DNA of 7,769 bases, from NCBI GenBank assembly GCA_964343305.1, contig CAYFJO010000494.1, positions 1-7,769 of the forward strand, in the 5' to 3' direction. The notes below the pieces were generated by a model. It worked only from the letters and a program-made list of their open reading frames with translations. It ran no database searches and was not told where the DNA came from. Shown piece after piece: positions 6,105 through 7,769 of this stretch. The DNA is from CAYFJO01 sp964343305. Its GTDB lineage: Bacteria > Planctomycetota > Planctomycetia > Pirellulales > Pirellulaceae. The first letter of the stretch is position 1. Every line of letters starts with the position of its first letter. A program made the position numbers and the translations under genes.

Positions 6105-7769
6105 ATGCACCAGACCGTTGATTGTCACAGTTGTCTCGCGAAACAGGCCTTTCTTTGCCTCAGGCCCTTTTTGGCAGTGGTGTTCTTGTTCGCCGCTCAG
6201 GCTCTTGGCGCGGACGATCTCGAAGCAAGTCACGATCCCACTCGTCCAAACGTACTGCTAATCTGCGTGGATGACCTGCGATGCGAGCTGGGCTGTTACG
6301 GTGTACAGGGGATCCTAACCCCTAATCTCGATCGACTGGCGAAAGAGAGTCGGCTGTTTGAACGGCATTATGTGCAAGTCGCCGCATGTGGCCCGTCGCG
6401 TTGCACGCTTCTGACTGGCCGCCGTGAGAATCGCTCCTGGGATGTGTGGGGCCCCGACCGCAAGCTGGCGTCCGCCCCCAAGCAACCCGTCTCGTTCGCC
6501 GATCTCTTTCGTCGCAGCGGCTACCGCACGGTGAGTCTCGGCAAAGTATCGCACGAACCGGGAGGGACGCTGTCGCCACAGTACACCGTCCATCAGGTCC
6601 CGTTCAGTTGGGACGTCGCCACTGGCCCGACCGGGCCTTGGCGGAATCCGTGGCGGGCGTTTTTCTCCTACGCCGAAGGCGAAGCGTACAACCAAGTCAT
6701 TCAAGAAGTAAAGCACGAACCACCGCGACTACCTTACGAATCGGCCGACGTCGAGGACGACGGGTACGCCGATGCTTTGACCGCCCAGCTTGCCATTGAC
6801 CAATTGCGCGACCTGACAAAACGTGATGAGCCATTTCTGCTGGCCGTTGGCTTCTTCAAGCCGCACTTGCCGTTCAATGCCCCGAAGAAGTATTGGGACC
6901 TTTACGATCGAGACAAGATCCCCACTGCACCCTGGCCGAAGCCTCCAAAGTACTTGTCGACGACGTTGCCACTGCACGACAGCTACGAGCCGACGAGCCA
7001 TTACCATTGGCCCAGCGGCAAAGGCAATGTGAGCGAAGATGAGGGCCGAACGCTGAAGCACGGCTACTGGGCGGCGGTCAGTTATGTGGACGCCCAAATC
7101 GGCAAGGTGCTCGACGAATACCGCCGACTCGGACTCGACAAGAACACTATCGTCGTGTTGTGGTCAGATCACGGCTGGCAACTTGGCGATTATGGAATCT
7201 GGGGGAAATTCACCAACTACGAACGGGCAACACGGAGCCCGTTGATGATTCATACTCCTGGGATGGAGCAGCCGGGCAAGTCAACCCGCGGCCTCGTCGA
7301 AACCATTGATGTTTACCCCACGCTTGCCGATCTCTGCAACCTGCCGACTCCGACCGATTTGCCTGGTGCAAGTCTCAGACGACTTGTTGAAGATCCCAGC
7401 CACCCGGGAAAGAACGGCGCGATGAGCACGGTCAGCCGAAGTGGGCATTCTGGCCGGACGCTCCGCTCCGATCGCTATCGCCTGGTACATTGGGAAAACA
7501 ACAAGACGAAAGAGACGACGCTCATCGAACTGTATGACCACAAGAATGATCCCCTCGAAACAGAGAACATCGCCGAGAAACTACCGCAAGTCGTCGAGCG
7601 ACTTCTTGCGCAACTGAAAACGGGGGAGACGTCGCTACCGGCAGAGACGGGCGACACATCCATTGTCGCGATTAACGATCTAGAATCCGGGCAGATCGAA
7701 ATTCGGCAGGGTAGTCAACCGATTCTTCGATACAACTATCGCACCGTCGATCCGCCGGATGGTCTTCTA
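6105..7769 (+). CDS. Secreted iduronate-2-sulfatase-like sulfatase fused to a DUF6807-like domain (3' end cut off)
   Basis: 555 residues are visible; the frame is open at the window edge. It predicts an exported type I sulfatase that hydrolyses sulfate esters, probably on polysaccharides. Residues 14-36 form a signal segment ending near AQALGADD, after an unusually long N-region with cysteines. The sulfatase domain spans about 47-507: metal ligands Asp56-Asp57 (VDDLR), the formylglycine site CGPSR (Cys95-Arg99) inside CGPSRCTLLTGRR, Lys147 and His150 (GKVSH), KPHLPF with His254, SDHG with Asp355-His356, and WGKFTNYERATRSPL with Lys368. All key residues are present. The CxPSR form needs a formylglycine-generating enzyme encoded elsewhere. 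CGPSR/TGRR and KPHLPF are close to iduronate-2-sulfatase. After a short linker, residues about 520-555 (IVAINDLESGQ, PILRYNYRTVDPP) resemble the start of a DUF6807/'PmoA family' domain. Sulfatase call sure; substrate and fusion partner less so. Confidence 0.93.
   Translation, partial: MHQTVDCHSCLAKQAFLCLRPFLAVVFLFAAQALGADDLEASHDPTRPNVLLICVDDLRCELGCYGVQGILTPNLDRLAKESRLFERHYVQVAACGPSRCTLLTGRRENRSWDVWGPDRKLASAPKQPVSFADLFRRSGYRTVSLGKVSHEPGGTLSPQYTVHQVPFSWDVATGPTGPWRNPWRAFFSYAEGEAYNQVIQEVKHEPPRLPYESADVEDDGYADALTAQLAIDQLRDLTKRDEPFLLAVGFFKPHLPFNAPKKYWDLYDRDKIPTAPWPKPPKYLSTTLPLHDSYEPTSHYHWPSGKGNVSEDEGRTLKHGYWAAVSYVDAQIGKVLDEYRRLGLDKNTIVVLWSDHGWQLGDYGIWGKFTNYERATRSPLMIHTPGMEQPGKSTRGLVETIDVYPTLADLCNLPTPTDLPGASLRRLVEDPSHPGKNGAMSTVSRSGHSGRTLRSDRYRLVHWENNKTKETTLIELYDHKNDPLETENIAEKLPQVVERLLAQLKTGETSLPAETGDTSIVAINDLESGQIEIRQGSQPILRYNYRTVDPPDGLL

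Noticed and set aside
5980..6261. A 93-codon plus-strand frame overlapping the sulfatase start
   Set aside because: It overlaps the signal peptide and first catalytic motif of the sulfatase in another frame. The sulfatase has the better ribosome site and full conserved residues.

Overview
The window looks like a chromosomal segment of a planctomycete (Planctomycetota, probably Pirellulales-like). This is inferred from gene content, not from a marker gene. It holds a secreted sulfatase fused to the start of a DUF6807-like domain, a PAPS-dependent sulfotransferase, a large secreted DUF3352-like protein of a type common in that phylum, and intergenic GTAG-headed hairpin repeats. No tRNA, rRNA, CRISPR array, insertion sequence or phage gene is visible.

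Layout. Positions 1-221 are non-coding, with one plain hairpin near 177-204. Two genes lie on the minus strand: a sulfotransferase (222-1034) and a secreted 632-residue protein with a GTG start (1185-3083). A compound REP-like repeat (1109-1160) sits between them. A divergent intergenic region of about 290 bases (3084-3372) separates them from three plus-strand genes. These are an HD-domain phosphohydrolase of the SAMHD1/dGTPase-like type (3373-4770), a PfkB-family 2-keto-3-deoxygluconate (KDG) kinase (4809-5897) and a secreted sulfatase (6105-7769) cut by the right edge of the window. A second GTAG-headed hairpin follows the HD gene and contains its stop codon. A possible 26-codon ORF with a near-perfect Shine-Dalgarno sequence lies between the kinase and the sulfatase.

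How the genes may work together. The KDG kinase acts on the end product of uronate catabolism, and the sulfatase resembles iduronate-2-sulfatases. Side by side they hint at use of sulfated, uronate-containing polysaccharides: desulfation outside the cytoplasm, then cytoplasmic phosphorylation of KDG. The minus-strand sulfotransferase would do the opposite chemistry, adding sulfate to the cell's own glycans or other acceptors. The HD phosphohydrolase and the DUF3352-like protein have no obvious link to this theme. Planctomycete genomes often lack long operons, so co-location is weak evidence.

The most notable points are the sulfatase/DUF6807-like fusion, the paired GTAG hairpins with identical loops, and the single GTAG hairpin whose TAG ends the HD gene. 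I found no convincing multi-gene novel system.
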